DNA of 64,000 nt, taken from NCBI RefSeq assembly GCF_033473495.1, contig NC_088939.1, positions 3,472,001 to 3,536,000 of the forward strand, read 5' to 3'. This DNA is from Cercospora beticola (taxonomy: Eukaryota; Ascomycota; Dothideomycetes; Mycosphaerellales; Mycosphaerellaceae). The notes under the pieces are model-generated. The model was not told where the DNA came from and made no database searches. It worked only from the letters and a program-made list of their open reading frames with translations. Of the stretch, positions 1 through 11,447 are shown in pieces. The translations under genes were made by a program, and so were the position numbers. Position 1 is the first letter of the stretch; every line of letters starts with the position of its first letter.

Positions 1-3000
1 AAGCCGCTAATTTAATATTTCTAAACTATATACGACAACCTAATAACTATTAAGCCTAGACTGCTAATCTTACTCTAGCACGATACTAACGTAATAAACT
101 AGCTTATCCTTACTTACTAAGATAGGCCGGAGTATTAAGTAGTATTGCTAGGTAACTACGAGTTATTAGAGGCTCTAATTACCGCTATACGAACGTCTAT
201 TACTACCTAGTTAAATATTAATAAGGTATAATCGTCTAACTAGTTTATTACCGATAGACGATATAGAAGGAATACTAGCAACTCTCGTAATAACCGAAGA
301 TAATAGAATAGCTACTAGTAACGACAACTATAGAAGAAGTGCTTTGTCTATAATAAACTAGGTTATTAGTTAAGTAATTATATACGCTAAGAACGTAATA
401 AGGCACGAGAACGGTTCACTAAGGATAATCGAGTATACTACTAGTACCTCCTTAATTACGAAGGCGAAGGATTACCTAATAGCGACGACGACTCTAACTA
501 ATTAGATAGCTAATAATTCCTTATAGAGTTTAGTACTATTATACCGGAGATAGCGAAAATGACACTTTTAGCGCTATTAGACAATTCCGCCTATTATGCC
601 TTTACTCTATACGATCTATTTACTATATTCGCTACGGTTCTAATTAAGTAGATCTTTATAGCTAATCGCTATTCGAGCGCTATATTCTAAGGTATCTTAC
701 CTAATACCGGAGCCTCTAGCGTATTAACCGCCGGAATTAATTAGGTTAAGGCTCTTTAGCGATTAATGCCTAATATCTAGCTAAACTAGTCGATATAAGG
801 TACTTACTATATTAAATTCGGAGCTAGTAACGCCTCCTCCTTAGGATCTATTATCGTACTAATACTATTCGGAGATATCTAGTTCGAGGCTATTCTAACC
901 GATATACCGTTCCTCTAGTATATATAAGATATAGACAAGCTAGATATTATACTTAATAACCGGAAGAACCTACTAATCTAAGGCGACAATAAGGTTACTA
1001 TACCTATTGTTCGTAAATAGAGTTACTCTTAGCTATTACTCGACGAATATACCTACCTAGCTATATATAACCTCTCTAAGAGCGAGTTGAGAACGCTATA
1101 CCGCCGATTCGGCCACCTCTCTATTAATAAGCTAGCCGCCGTACTAGACCGAATTAGTACTAAATACGATAAGTATACCCTCTAGCGTATTACTAAGTAC
1201 TATAGGTTATGCCAATTCTATAGACAAGCACCTAGGCGATTTAAATTCACCCTCTATAACGATAATATTAACTTTAATACGGAGGTTATCGTTAATATTA
1301 TATACCTCGGACAGCCTAAACGACTAGTTCTATACGTCGTTAATACGGCTACTACTTTCTAAGCCGCACGATTCTTACCTAATATAACGGCTAAGACAGT
1401 CTAGAATGCCTTACGTACCTACTAGATTAACGTATATTAAGGGCTACCGGAACGTATTATCTACGACGCTAGTACTAACTTCCGTACGGACGAATTCTAG
1501 TAGTATATAGCGGCTATAGATATTACTACTAAAGAGGTACCTATAGAGGTATATAATAGTATTAGTAAGGTCGAACGATACTATATACTACTACGACGAG
1601 CGTTCGATATTATTAAATCGGAAACTAACCTTCCGAACGATACGGTATTGCAAATAGCTATTAAGGCTATTAATAATACTACTAGACCTCGAGGTTTAGT
1701 ACTAACCTTGCTAGTATTCGGTATATATCTACGACTACTATTAATAAGTATACTAACGCCGGATATTAAACAACGAGCCCTCGCTATCTATAAGGCTATA
1801 GCTAAACTTAAACGCCTTTAATCGGAACGTCTAATCCGTAATACTCTAAATACTCGCAATAGCTCTAATTTACTCGTAGTAAAGAAACTACTACTAGGGG
1901 ATAAGGTACTCGTTTAGCGTAAATTAGGTTAATAGACTAGCCCTTACCTACTAAACCGTATTAAGGACGAAGACTATACCGTAGAACTACCTAGTAGACT
2001 AACCCGATTTAGAATTACTTTAGTTAAGCTATACCTAAGTAATAATAACGAGATAGAGGTAGAAGCTAATAACTCCGAGTATAATTAACTAGAACCTGCT
2101 AATAACGATAGCGACTACGAACTAGAGCTAGAACCTCCGATAGTACCTCGGAAACGTAGAAGGCTAAAAGGATTAAAGAATAAGCTAAAACTAATACTAG
2201 CAGAAGCGACTACTATAGTTAATACTAAGGAATAGCGTACTATAGACGAATTAATTAAACTAAGAGCTACTAAGGTTATTATAGAACTAGGCCGTCTATT
2301 TAAGGCATTAACTAAGGCAGAGATTAAAGGGCTAATTAACCGAGTTATCGTGTTTGAACCTTATAACTAATAGAGGTACGGTAACTACCGACTGTTCAAA
2401 TCACGTATAGTCTATAAGGTTAAGAAGCGTAGTAACGGACAACCCTACGAGAAATTAAGGCTTATTATTTAAGAATATAACGACCGTAATAAGGAAACGA
2501 TTCTAATATAGTTACTAATAATCTAGCGAGTATTATAGCGAGTAATTATTAGCCTCGCTACGAGTCTAATTAAGCAAGGTTTTACGCTAGAATTACGCGA
2601 TATTAGCTAAGCGTATATATAGTTAACTACCGAACTAAACCGAGTCGTTCTAGCGTTACTACCTAAGGAACTAGAGTATAACTACTACGGCATAATTATA
2701 AGAGTTATCCTACCGCTCTATAGACTAGCGGAATTAGGTACCTATTAGTTTAATACGTATAGTAACTACTATAAGGACAAACTCTATATAGTAACTAGCT
2801 CGTTTAATCTATACTTACTAATTACTACCTCGGAATTACCTAGAACTAGAATCGTCGGAATACAAACCGATAACACGCTAATCCTCGCTAACTAAGAGTT
2901 CTAGCGTACGGAGGCTAAATACCTCGTATTTACTAGTAAGCCTAAGGAACGACTAATAGCCGATACGCCCCTAACTTTTAATAGATATACTATATCGCTA

Positions 3001-3840
3001 AGTACTACTAGAACTATTCGTATTATACTAAAAGGCTAAGGTAAACAACTAAGCCTTATCTACGATACCGATAGCTACGTAGTATAGCGTATACGAGGCG
3101 CCTACCTAGCGTCTATATACTAACTAGAGGCTATATTTGACCTCTTAGTAGTAGCTTAATCTAAGGTACTAACCTCTAACGATATTAAGGCCCTTAATAA
3201 GCGAATCTAATAGCAAATAAACAACCTTAACTATAGTTTAATATACTAACTACTAAACCTTAATTCGATAGTATTATATATCTTTATTAACGGCTTATTC
3301 GCAAATAATAAGGACTTCTTATTACAAATCGGTTACCTAATCGTTATTAGTACCGAATTAACCGCTACTAGCTTATTTACCGTAACTAGCAATATCGTCT
3401 ATTAGAGCTTAACTAAGAGTAAACGCGTAATACGCTTAGTCCTTATATTAGAGATATATACTATTAGCTACGGTATTAATATAGTATTTAGTATTAATAC
3501 TACCCTATCTATAATCTTATAGCGACTAGACAAACCGGCCTTACTATTAATCGTCTATACTAACTTACTCTCGCTTTACGAATATATAGTTAAGCTCGGT
3601 ACTACTAAGGAGAAACGCTTAATAATCGATATTATAGTACTAAGGCAGATATACGAGGCTAGAGAGGTTTGTAAGGTACGCTAGATTAACGGAACTACGA
3701 ACCCTGCCGATGCTATAACTAAGACAATACCGAACAAGGCCTTAATAACTCTTATTAATTAAGGAACTATAATATACGGTATCTAAGGATAGGTTAAAAG
3801 GTAAATCTACGCGGTAAGGCGATACGGATTTAGATACGAA
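1..3840 (+). mobile_element. RIP-degraded Ty1/copia retrotransposon, gag-pol region, 5' end outside the window
   Basis: Reading the plus strand with TAG/TAA taken as former Gln or Trp gives a continuous copia polyprotein. In order: a gag zinc knuckle beginning CFV (about 340-380), a protease motif NTGASS (703-720, ancestral D of DTG changed to N), the GAG-pre-integrase segment RRFGHLSINKLA (about 1,100), an integrase core (about 1,300-1,750), a reverse transcriptase (about 2,250-3,000, with an active-site-like GIQTDN in which D became N), and RNase H ending with PADAITK (3,702-3,722). Domain order integrase before reverse transcriptase is the Ty1/copia order. The 5' LTR and first part of gag lie outside the window. 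All lesions seen fit C-to-T at CpA on either strand, so the copy cannot encode a working protein. Confidence 0.92.
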
Positions 3841-3880
3841 CGGCTAGCGGCTAATTATAGGCTAGAGATATACTATTAAC

Positions 3881-4104
3881 TGTTAGAGGTATTGTTTTAT
3901 TGCGTTTTTAGGCGAGTTTATACGAGAAAGAGAGATTGCTAGTATCGGTTTAGCTATAGTAGCTACCTCGTATAAACCGGCTTAAGCTCTAACTACTAGA
4001 ATATAGATATTCCGTTCCGGTAGTAGTATATATAGCTAGCTCGTTCGCTACCTTCTCTTAAATTATAATATAAATCTTTATATACTACCTTTTATTACCT
4101 AACT
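3881..4104 (+). repeat. Probable 3' LTR of the copia element
   Basis: The segment begins TGTTAG, about 40 bp after the end of the RNase H frame, and runs to CCTAAC near 4,103. The two ends form a short inverted repeat (TGTTAG/CTAAC), as expected of LTR termini. No partner LTR is in the window, so the borders are inferred and the 3' edge may be off by a few bases. Confidence 0.5.
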
Positions 4105-5580
4105 AAATACCCTCTATAGAGGAGGCTACCTATAATATTATTCTTAAATAAAACGTCTAGCTCGGTAAATCTATTTCTATAATTAGTCTTATTTATACTT
4201 AACGATTATATTACTAGCTTATAGGCGTCCTTTAGGCTCTAGAAGTCGAAAATATCTATATAAAGTTAGTTAAAATATAGAAAAACTTTAATATTAGTAT
4301 CGATACTCTACTTATATCTCGATTAGATATAATAAATATAACTCTAACTAAAAGAAGTCTATACTTATTCTCTAGTTCTAGGCCGAAGAATTTAGCTATT
4401 AAGTTATAAGAATATTTATAATAATTTCTAAGATATTATATATATTTCTCGTAAGTACTATTATCTTATTACGAAGTAGAGTTAAAGACAATTCTACGAC
4501 GAAAGAATAGTATACTAGCCTAATCGAGATATTATATACTAAGATATAGATTATAAGTATAGATCTAACTCTCTAATTAAAGCTAAAGTAATTCTTCGAA
4601 GCGAGTTCTAAAAGAGTCTCTAGTATTAAGTAGACTATTATATCTACTTAACTCTAGATATAGAGTATATAATAGCTAAACTAATTAATTAGAAACTAAG
4701 AGAGAATAGTTCTAACGAATTCTATAGTAGTTTAAATTAGAGTTATAGAGAAGGTATTTAAAGAATCTAGCCTAGCCTATTTATAGAAGTATATCGAGAA
4801 GCCTAATTATATATCTACTATATAGGATTTAGATCGCCTATACTATATAATAGATTTCTATATAGTATAAGTTTATACCTCGAAAATATATACTATAACT
4901 AGAAGTAGCTTCTTTCTTCTATTTAATAGCTATAGTATATACTATTATACTAACTATCTAATTAATATCGAAGTTCGGATCTAATCTCGTTATTAGATAG
5001 AGTAGACTATATTTAGCTTCTACCTTTCTATTCTTTCGAACTAGCTACTAGAGAGATTCTAGAGCTAGAGCTATAATAAGTATTAATAGTATAAGCTAGA
5101 TCTACTAAAGAGTAAATAGTAACCTATATACTAAGCTACTCTACTTATCTACTATACTTTTAAGAATACTACTAGCGATAAATTATTCTATTATCTAGTA
5201 AAGATTTATATAGGTTATTAAGTAAGTATATAAAATAATAGAATAGACCTCGATAGCGTAAGAAGTAGTAAGCGTTTACTAGAGCGAATATAAGTATTAG
5301 TAGCTCGATTAATCTAGAAATATAAAGAGGTACTTATAAATACTCTCTATACTATACTATAAAGTACCTCGTCTATAGCTAGTATAAATAGATTCTATAT
5401 AAAGAATAGGATAAAAATAAAGCTAGTAAGTAGAACGAGCGCTAGTATAAGCGTCTTCCTATACCTAATCCGATCTATAATAAGCTCTATAAATATTAAG
5501 CTCTCTCTATAAAAAGTACTATTATTTAATCTAGCTTACTATAGTATAGACAATTAGTAAGACCCGTCTATTTAAAGGTT
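4105..5580. other. RIP-saturated DNA, origin not recognised
   Basis: The stretch is almost free of CpA/TpG and rich in TpA. I could not restore any recognisable protein frame on either strand. It is probably older repeat DNA next to the copia element. CA and TG dinucleotides reappear between 5,580 and 5,880, marking the edge of the next island. Confidence 0.5.
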
Positions 5581-5880
5581 ACTAAAGCGTCTAGCAAATG
5601 CCGGCTGTCCGTATAAGCCGCTAATAAGTACTAGGTCGAATCCTTCTATTATTAAATATATAGAGATAGCTGCTAACTACGCTACGGCTTTCGGGTAGAG
5701 CCTAAGCCCTTGCTAAAGAGTTATTGCTTTCTCTACCTTCGTAGCAGCACTCGCATCGAGCGCGGCATTAACCTCGATAAATGCAATAGACGCTTTATAC
5801 AGACCTTTGTCGCTACAAGTACGCACGTCTGACTAGACCGGCTTCGGCATACTAAAATCAGCAGCGTAAGGATTTTGATA

Positions 5881-7190
5881 CTGAGAAGTGAGATGTCGTC
5901 TTAAACGAAGTGGCTGATCTCAGGCAAGCTTGCAGGCTCTTGCACGCCACAAGGCTATACAGGTAGTTATGAGTCTACGCCCGTGGCCAGAGCACGGAAG
6001 AACTCGAGTTTGTGATCGCACGGCATCGAGACCTAGTCTAGGTGTGCATTGCGCCTCGAAATCGCGCAAAAAGTATGAAACCCTCGCAACTGCAGTAACA
6101 TGCACAAATTGCTGGAGACCATGGTTTTCTCCTCCAGGATTTCCCCGGATTTGTGTAGACTAGACCGGAGACCCATGTGTCGAAAAAGGTTCATCAAGTC
6201 GGGTTTCCTCATCATCCACGCCCGTCAAGGCACTCGGAGGAACTGACCTCTTTCGACACTTCCGCACGAACATGACCAGAAAGGTCCTAGTCAAGTTGTG
6301 AGTACTGTCAACGTCTGTCGGCGTGGTTGTGCATTGTAACTTGCTGCGGCGAAACTTCATCCCTGGTCCCGATCTCGAACCGAACAAATGCACACGGCGG
6401 CACTCTCTCTGCGCCGGGTAGTTCACACGAGCGCCCGAGATCGACGGCATCCCTACTCGGATCTGCATATCGACCATTTCCCCGAGGATATGCTGCGCCG
6501 AGGAGGGGTCAAGTGGGATACGATACTCCGTCGCTTGTAGCCAGCATTCCCCGCTCCAAGGCCTGACTGCTGCTGGGCTACGATATCCCAGCTTCCCCAC
6601 GTCGACTGTGAACAAACACCCTCTGATCCCCGCCTACACGAGGTGAGTCGCGGAGCAGCGCTAGCGAAGCTCTGCATTTGAACTGTATCGCGTGAAACCC
6701 GAAGTAGTTCAAGACAAGGTCTACTTGCACCCCACTTCTTCAATCTGCAACTGCAGTTCGTCTGACTTAGGTAATTACGTGCCAGTGCGATGATGGATGA
6801 TTTTCAAAAGGTTACGCCGTAATACCGGCAAAATTATCTGTCCACCCAATGGATGTCGATGTCGGCAGCCGAGGCTTTGCAGAATCCTGGCCGTCATGGC
6901 AGTGTCTTCGTGCGACTCTTTCCGGGGCTCCCGCGTGCACACTCTTGAAGCGCGGACGACGTTTCGAGCATGCGCAAGGACGCTTGAAGACGATGGAATC
7001 CCGCCGTCGCCCTCGGAACACGAAAAATGGCCGGAGAAACGAGTGGTGGTCCTACCGACAGCCCTGTACGTGGTCGACCTCCACCGGTCTGGGACTGCCT
7101 CCGCGCTCGCTTCGGACACCACGCATGTACAGTGACCTCTCAAAAGTCTGTCCTCTGACGTCAGAAATTCGCGTGTTTTTGAACGCGTGT
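5881..7190. other. Non-RIP island without a recognisable gene
   Basis: Base composition is ordinary and CA/TG dinucleotides are common, unlike both flanks. Open frames up to about 150 codons occur on the minus strand (for example 6,160-6,615) and about 120 codons on both strands near 6,775-7,199. They overlap on opposite strands, and I see no motif or domain in them. The sequence may be a gene remnant or intergenic DNA. Confidence 0.4.
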
Positions 7191-7329
7191 TTTCTATAGG
7201 ATTAATTCAAACCACAACATAAACACGCCACGCACGCCTCTAAGGCCTATCTCTTATAATTACGTTTATAATTATGAGTTCAGTCTATAGTATAGAGCTT
7301 AGATATATAGTATAGCGCGTAGTAGCCTA

Positions 7330-9330
7330 GTAATCGCTAAGATTATAGAGCTAGAAAACGCGCTTCTAAACTCTATACGTAAGGTTATTTAGAACGTCTA
7401 TAATACTAGTACTATACTCTTAAAACTACGTATAGGACGACTAAAGGCTCTTAATAGATATAGCTAGCGAAAGCTTATAAATCTAGTTAGAAGGAACTCT
7501 AAAATTATATATACTAGCCTTAAACGCGAGCTTAGCCTTACTATATCTACCTCTACTCTCCGACGCGTTCTCGACGTATATAATATCCGTTCTTAGAAGA
7601 TAGTACGTAGGCCTATATTATTAGAGGTTTATACTACTCTTAGACTATCGTTCGCTAAAAAATATATCTATCTAATAGTAGTAGACTAGCTAAAGTTCGT
7701 ATTTTTAGACGAGTGTTCTATAGAGAGAGGCAGCGGCAAGAAACGCGACTAGGTATTCTATACTCTATACTAGAAATAGAATTAAGAGATAATCTAAATA
7801 TACTCTAAAGATAGAGGTATCTCTATTATAGTTTAGGCTATAATTAGGAGTAGCCTACGAAGTCCTATTATATACCTCTACGTAGTCGTAGGTAGAAATA
7901 GATAGCTTCGGCTATACTAGTAAAGTATAGAGTAGCTAGATACTTATAGAGATAGAAAGAAAGCGATAAAAAGTCTAGAATTTCGACCTAGAGAGATTAG
8001 AGAGCTCCTAAGAATACGAAGACGACGCTAGCGCGGTATAACTACTATAAGATTCTAATACTCGACTATAGGATAGCCCTTCTAGGTAGTAAATACTACT
8101 ATAGATCTAGAGGCTAGAGTAGTAACCTAGGCTTTAAATAGGCTAAAGAGAAGGAACTAAATATACCTAAAAGAAGGCTTTAATAAGAAAGAGTAAGGAT
8201 AGTAGAAATAGAAGAAAGGAATAGTAGTACCTCTATAGATACTAGGACAATTAGCTACTAGGAGCCTTTTATCTAAAATAGAAGACTCTAAAGTAGACTA
8301 GTCCTTCTACTCTAGAGCTCTCTAGAAACCTTAAGTCTAAAGGCAGAGTATCTAATATAAGCTATCTAACTCTATACTATACTTAGAGCTATCTATAAAG
8401 ACACCTACTACTATTCTAGATATTCTATAAAAACTAGAATTTCTCTAGATATAGGTTATATAACTAGGTACTAAGGAAGGTTAAAATCTAAGTAGGATTT
8501 ATATAGAAAGATACCTACTCTAGGAACTAGTAAGAAAGAGTTAGATATAGGATTAATATAGATACTAGTATAGAGATAAAGACTATATATATAGGCTAGA
8601 GTCCCTAAGCTAGTAGGCAAGAGGATCGGGCTCCTAAGTACTTAATAATATAAGAAATAACTAAGGAAAACTATATTATAAAGGATCTAATAAACTATTA
8701 AGATAATATAAATTATCCTAAGGAGAACTAGAAACTATAGAAGCAGTAGGCTATATAGAGCTTACTATAAAATATAAAGACACGAGGAGGTTTTTCTACT
8801 AGAGTACTAGTACGAGAGCTTTTCTACCTACGAAAAATATAGGGCGTACTACTTACTCTAGTTAAAAGAGATAGACTAGCGTATAAGAGTTATCTATCTA
8901 TCTATAATTAGGAGTAATTCTAATAGGTTAGAGTTAGTTATTATAAAGAGAGATCTAGAGTTATAGAAGAGTAGCTATTTAGCTATATCCTATCTCTAAA
9001 CTCTAGAAGAAGGCCTTCTACTTTAAATTAAAGAAAGTTAGGTATTTATATAAGATAATATACTAATCTATACTATAAAAAAGACTAAGAACTAGTTCCT
9101 AAGAATAGGTATTAAGATACTAAAGGACTAGCCTCTATATAGCTCTAACCTTAATCTAATTAAGTACTTTTAGTAGCTTCTTAAGAATATAGTCTATAAG
9201 GTATTACCTTATTTTAACGATATAACTAATCCTAATAGATAGCGTAAGGAACTAGAACGTATATTGCTACTAGTATAGAATTAAATACTATTATACCGGA
9301 TCTATATAGTACTAGAGTTAATACTACGAA
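7330..9330 (+). mobile_element. RIP-degraded Tc1/mariner transposon, interrupted by a second element
   Basis: The plus strand restores a Tc1-type transposase in two pieces. The first (about 7,330-7,852) has a helix-turn-helix-like part and the first catalytic region FLDECSIERGSGKKRD (D and E visible). The second (8,917 to about 9,330) holds a segment like RDLE..K, then DNILIYTIKKTK (the DNAPIHT region) and LYSSNLNLIKYF (the SPDLNPIEHLW region). Between them sits a 1,049-bp insertion flanked by a 15-bp direct repeat. Stops are of the RIP type (TAG/TAA for Gln or Trp). Terminal inverted repeats were not identified with confidence; RIP-saturated flanks reach about 7,200 and 9,460. Confidence 0.85.
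7853..8901 (+). mobile_element. Short non-LTR-type element, copy 1, inserted in the Tc1 transposon
   Basis: The insertion is bounded by perfect 15-bp direct repeats CTATAATTAGGAGTA at 7,838-7,852 and 8,902-8,916. The same sequence in reverse orientation occupies 40,718-41,949, beginning with the same bases (GCCTACGAAGTCC). The 3' end here is a short (TATC)n tail. A common 5' end, a microsatellite tail and 14-15-bp target duplications together point to target-primed (LINE-type) integration. The interior, about 8,080-8,770, is almost free of CpG, unlike the transposase around it. No reverse transcriptase frame is visible, so it is likely non-autonomous. Confidence 0.72.
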
Positions 9331-9621
9331 GAATATAGGCTATTATTAATACCGAGGGCTAGTATACTAAGTACTAAGACAATAGCGACAAACTAAGGCG
9401 ACAAAGTAATAGATAAGGTACTTATTAAATTACTTAGGCAGTTTAAGAACTATATAGCGACATAGTGTTGAGAAACACACGATCAAACAAGCTTGAATCA
9501 GATGGAGAATCCATGCCAAGTCGCCAAGGTAACAGACTTTTGAGATAGTACTATACTTGCGAGTTGATTGGTCCATGTCAGGATTCTCAGAAAACGAGGT
9601 CGTTCAACAGCCTCTGCTATG

Positions 9622-10693
9622 CTATTCTACCAGATGATATCCTGCTGCCCCAAAAACAGCATCGGAAGGAATTTCTACTCGATCCCATCTCACAAGTGGA
9701 TCTGCTCGATCCTCCTCTGTAAGTTTGTGCTTGTTCACCCAAGCAAGTAATGAATCATAGTCGTGACACTTGCGTTTTGTAGCAAAGTCGAATTCTCCGG
9801 GTCCCCAGGCGGTCGGTATTACTCGAGCATCCGCTGTACACATCACACGCTCGCGCAGAATGTCGATGCAGTGATCTACACGAGTTATTCGTTCTCTTGT
9901 TCATCATCCCGTAAGCTGAACAGTGTTGAACTTACTTATGTGAGACCTGTGCTCTTCTTCCGTTTCATTCAGATGTGCACCCCGAGCCTTGTAGTAATCA
10001 TGATTATAGTATAACGATTTTCGAAGTTGATTCTGGAAGATGTCAAGGCTCGAAAGCTACTAATGGTGATGGGGCAGGAAAGGAATTTACCACACAGTGA
10101 AGATCATGAGTCGCCCAGAATTGGACTGCATATCCTTCCCGATGGTCTCCCCACTGCGGGGGCCTAACGTGAAAATAATGCTGTGGATCTAGCCCAAAGA
10201 TGTGCCCAAATTTAAGAGGAAGAAGCGTTGTGCTTTTGCCTGCGCCGATTTCGTCCCAGGCATTGTCAACATCTGGACCTGGACGGGCAGTGAAGCGACT
10301 TCTATTGTTGAACGGATCGAACGTGGAGAAGGCGCGTGTCTTTAAAGACCTGTCTACGCTCTTGTATACTTCTTCGACTATGTCGTTTTAGCTTCCATTG
10401 TTTTAGACAAGTCTTGATCCAGGCTGGGGGTACGCACTACCATCCGGGTCTTCGGAGAAAGCGCGGTAAGCTTCCAACCTGCCATACGAATATGCTATGA
10501 GCATCGAAAACAGATTGAGCGTCAGGAGTGCAAGGAATATCCAGCAGCTGGACCAGCAGTAGATCGATCGTCTTCCGCGGAGCCTCGTCTTGCTTTCCAG
10601 TGGGAGAAGGGCCTCGATCTCTTGTATCATATTGTTCGGCTTCAGTTCTTGAGTCCTGGTAACATATCTGGGGATTGAGGATTCTCGAGACAT
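9622..10693 (-). CDS. UstYa/DUF3328-family oxidase-like protein, four exons
   Basis: UstYa-family proteins act in fungal RiPP and mycotoxin pathways, in oxidative cyclisation of peptide cores. Reading on the minus strand, exon 1 (10,693-10,438) gives about 45 residues, then one membrane segment near residues 45-68 (around WIFLALLTLNLF). Introns are 10,437-10,378 (GTGCGT..TAG), 10,090-10,033 (GTAAAT..CAG) and 9,935-9,876 (GTAAGT..TAG). The first family motif, HDLHC, is residues 176-180. The second, HINHC (212-216), is assembled across the third intron. The C-terminal part has the expected Cys pattern (HCIDILRERVMC). The model totals 297 residues, normal for the family. An in-frame Met at 10,762 would add 23 residues. 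It is divergent from the repeat precursor at 11,448, which suggests one locus. The first intron is the least certain: it hides two in-frame TAA codons that could instead be mutations. Confidence 0.85.
9876..9935 (-). other. Intron splitting the second HxxHC motif
   Basis: The minus strand has a consensus GTAAGT donor (9,935-9,930) and a TAG acceptor (9,877-9,876), 60 nt apart. Without splicing the frame shows RVDHC before CID; with splicing it reads HINHC. Recovery of the family motif is strong support for this intron. Confidence 0.85.
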
Positions 10694-11447
10694 CGTAAAG
10701 CCGAGACGAAAAGGACAAAACCCACTGAGTATACCTTCTTGACAGACTATCGAAGCCGTCACCCAGATGGCAATATCATCTGTCTGTTCCAGAGAGAAAA
10801 CCTAGACTTAGTATGCAAGTTCTTAGTAACAATAGTAGTCAGGTGCCATAGTCCCGATAGAAGTACAGGCACTCCTGTTGGTTCCCCTCGCGTTCTCCGT
10901 CTGCTGGGATTCTGGCTCAATCGTCAAATTTTACGGTACATCGATTTCTCGGCGAAAATACCCTAGACGAGGAGAGGAGTCTGATGCATCCGGGGGTCTC
11001 TCAGACATTTCCTCCCTCGTTCCGAGCTCTAGCCAGAGGGTGGCGTGCGACTGACAGAACCCCGCATACTAGACGGATAAAACCTTGTGAACAAGTCTAA
11101 GCATTCCTGGTGTTTCTCCGTCCATTCTGCCTTTGCTTACATTCTTATTCGCCTGTTCAGTCTCCTAGTATATGTGTCTCTCGGTGAAACTTACTCAGTA
11201 AGACGAGGAGGAAAGTCTCAGTCCAGATTGATTGATGAACAAGGTTCCACCGACTTTGCTCAGCACTGGTCTGACCCTTGTACAGAGTTCCCGCTGGCAC
11301 GAGTCGTTTATGCCACTGCCCGAAGAGCATAAATATATAGCAAATGTCACTATCGTTTCGTTCGCCAACGCAGTCCGACCTTCTCGCCTAGACAACGCCA
11401 ACATTCTCAACGACTACACAGACTACCTGTCAAGAAAGACATTTACA
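10694..11447. promoter_or_regulatory. Divergent intergenic region between the UstYa-like gene and the repeat precursor
   Basis: About 750 bp of ordinary composition separate the two divergent starts and probably hold both promoters. Small open frames (for example 11,087-11,332) overlap no recognisable product. I identified no specific operator. Confidence 0.5.
11328..11340 (+). promoter_or_regulatory. TATA-like box upstream of the repeat precursor
   Basis: CATAAATATATAG lies about 110 bp before the precursor ATG at 11,448, a reasonable distance for a fungal TATA element plus 5' leader. It stands in otherwise mixed-composition DNA. Confidence 0.4.

Noticed and set aside
5920..7199. Several small open frames on both strands
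   Set aside because: They overlap each other in opposite directions and lack motifs, splice structure or family resemblance.
7200..9460. Terminal inverted repeats of the Tc1 element
   Set aside because: No convincing pair was found by eye at the two ends; RIP may have erased them.
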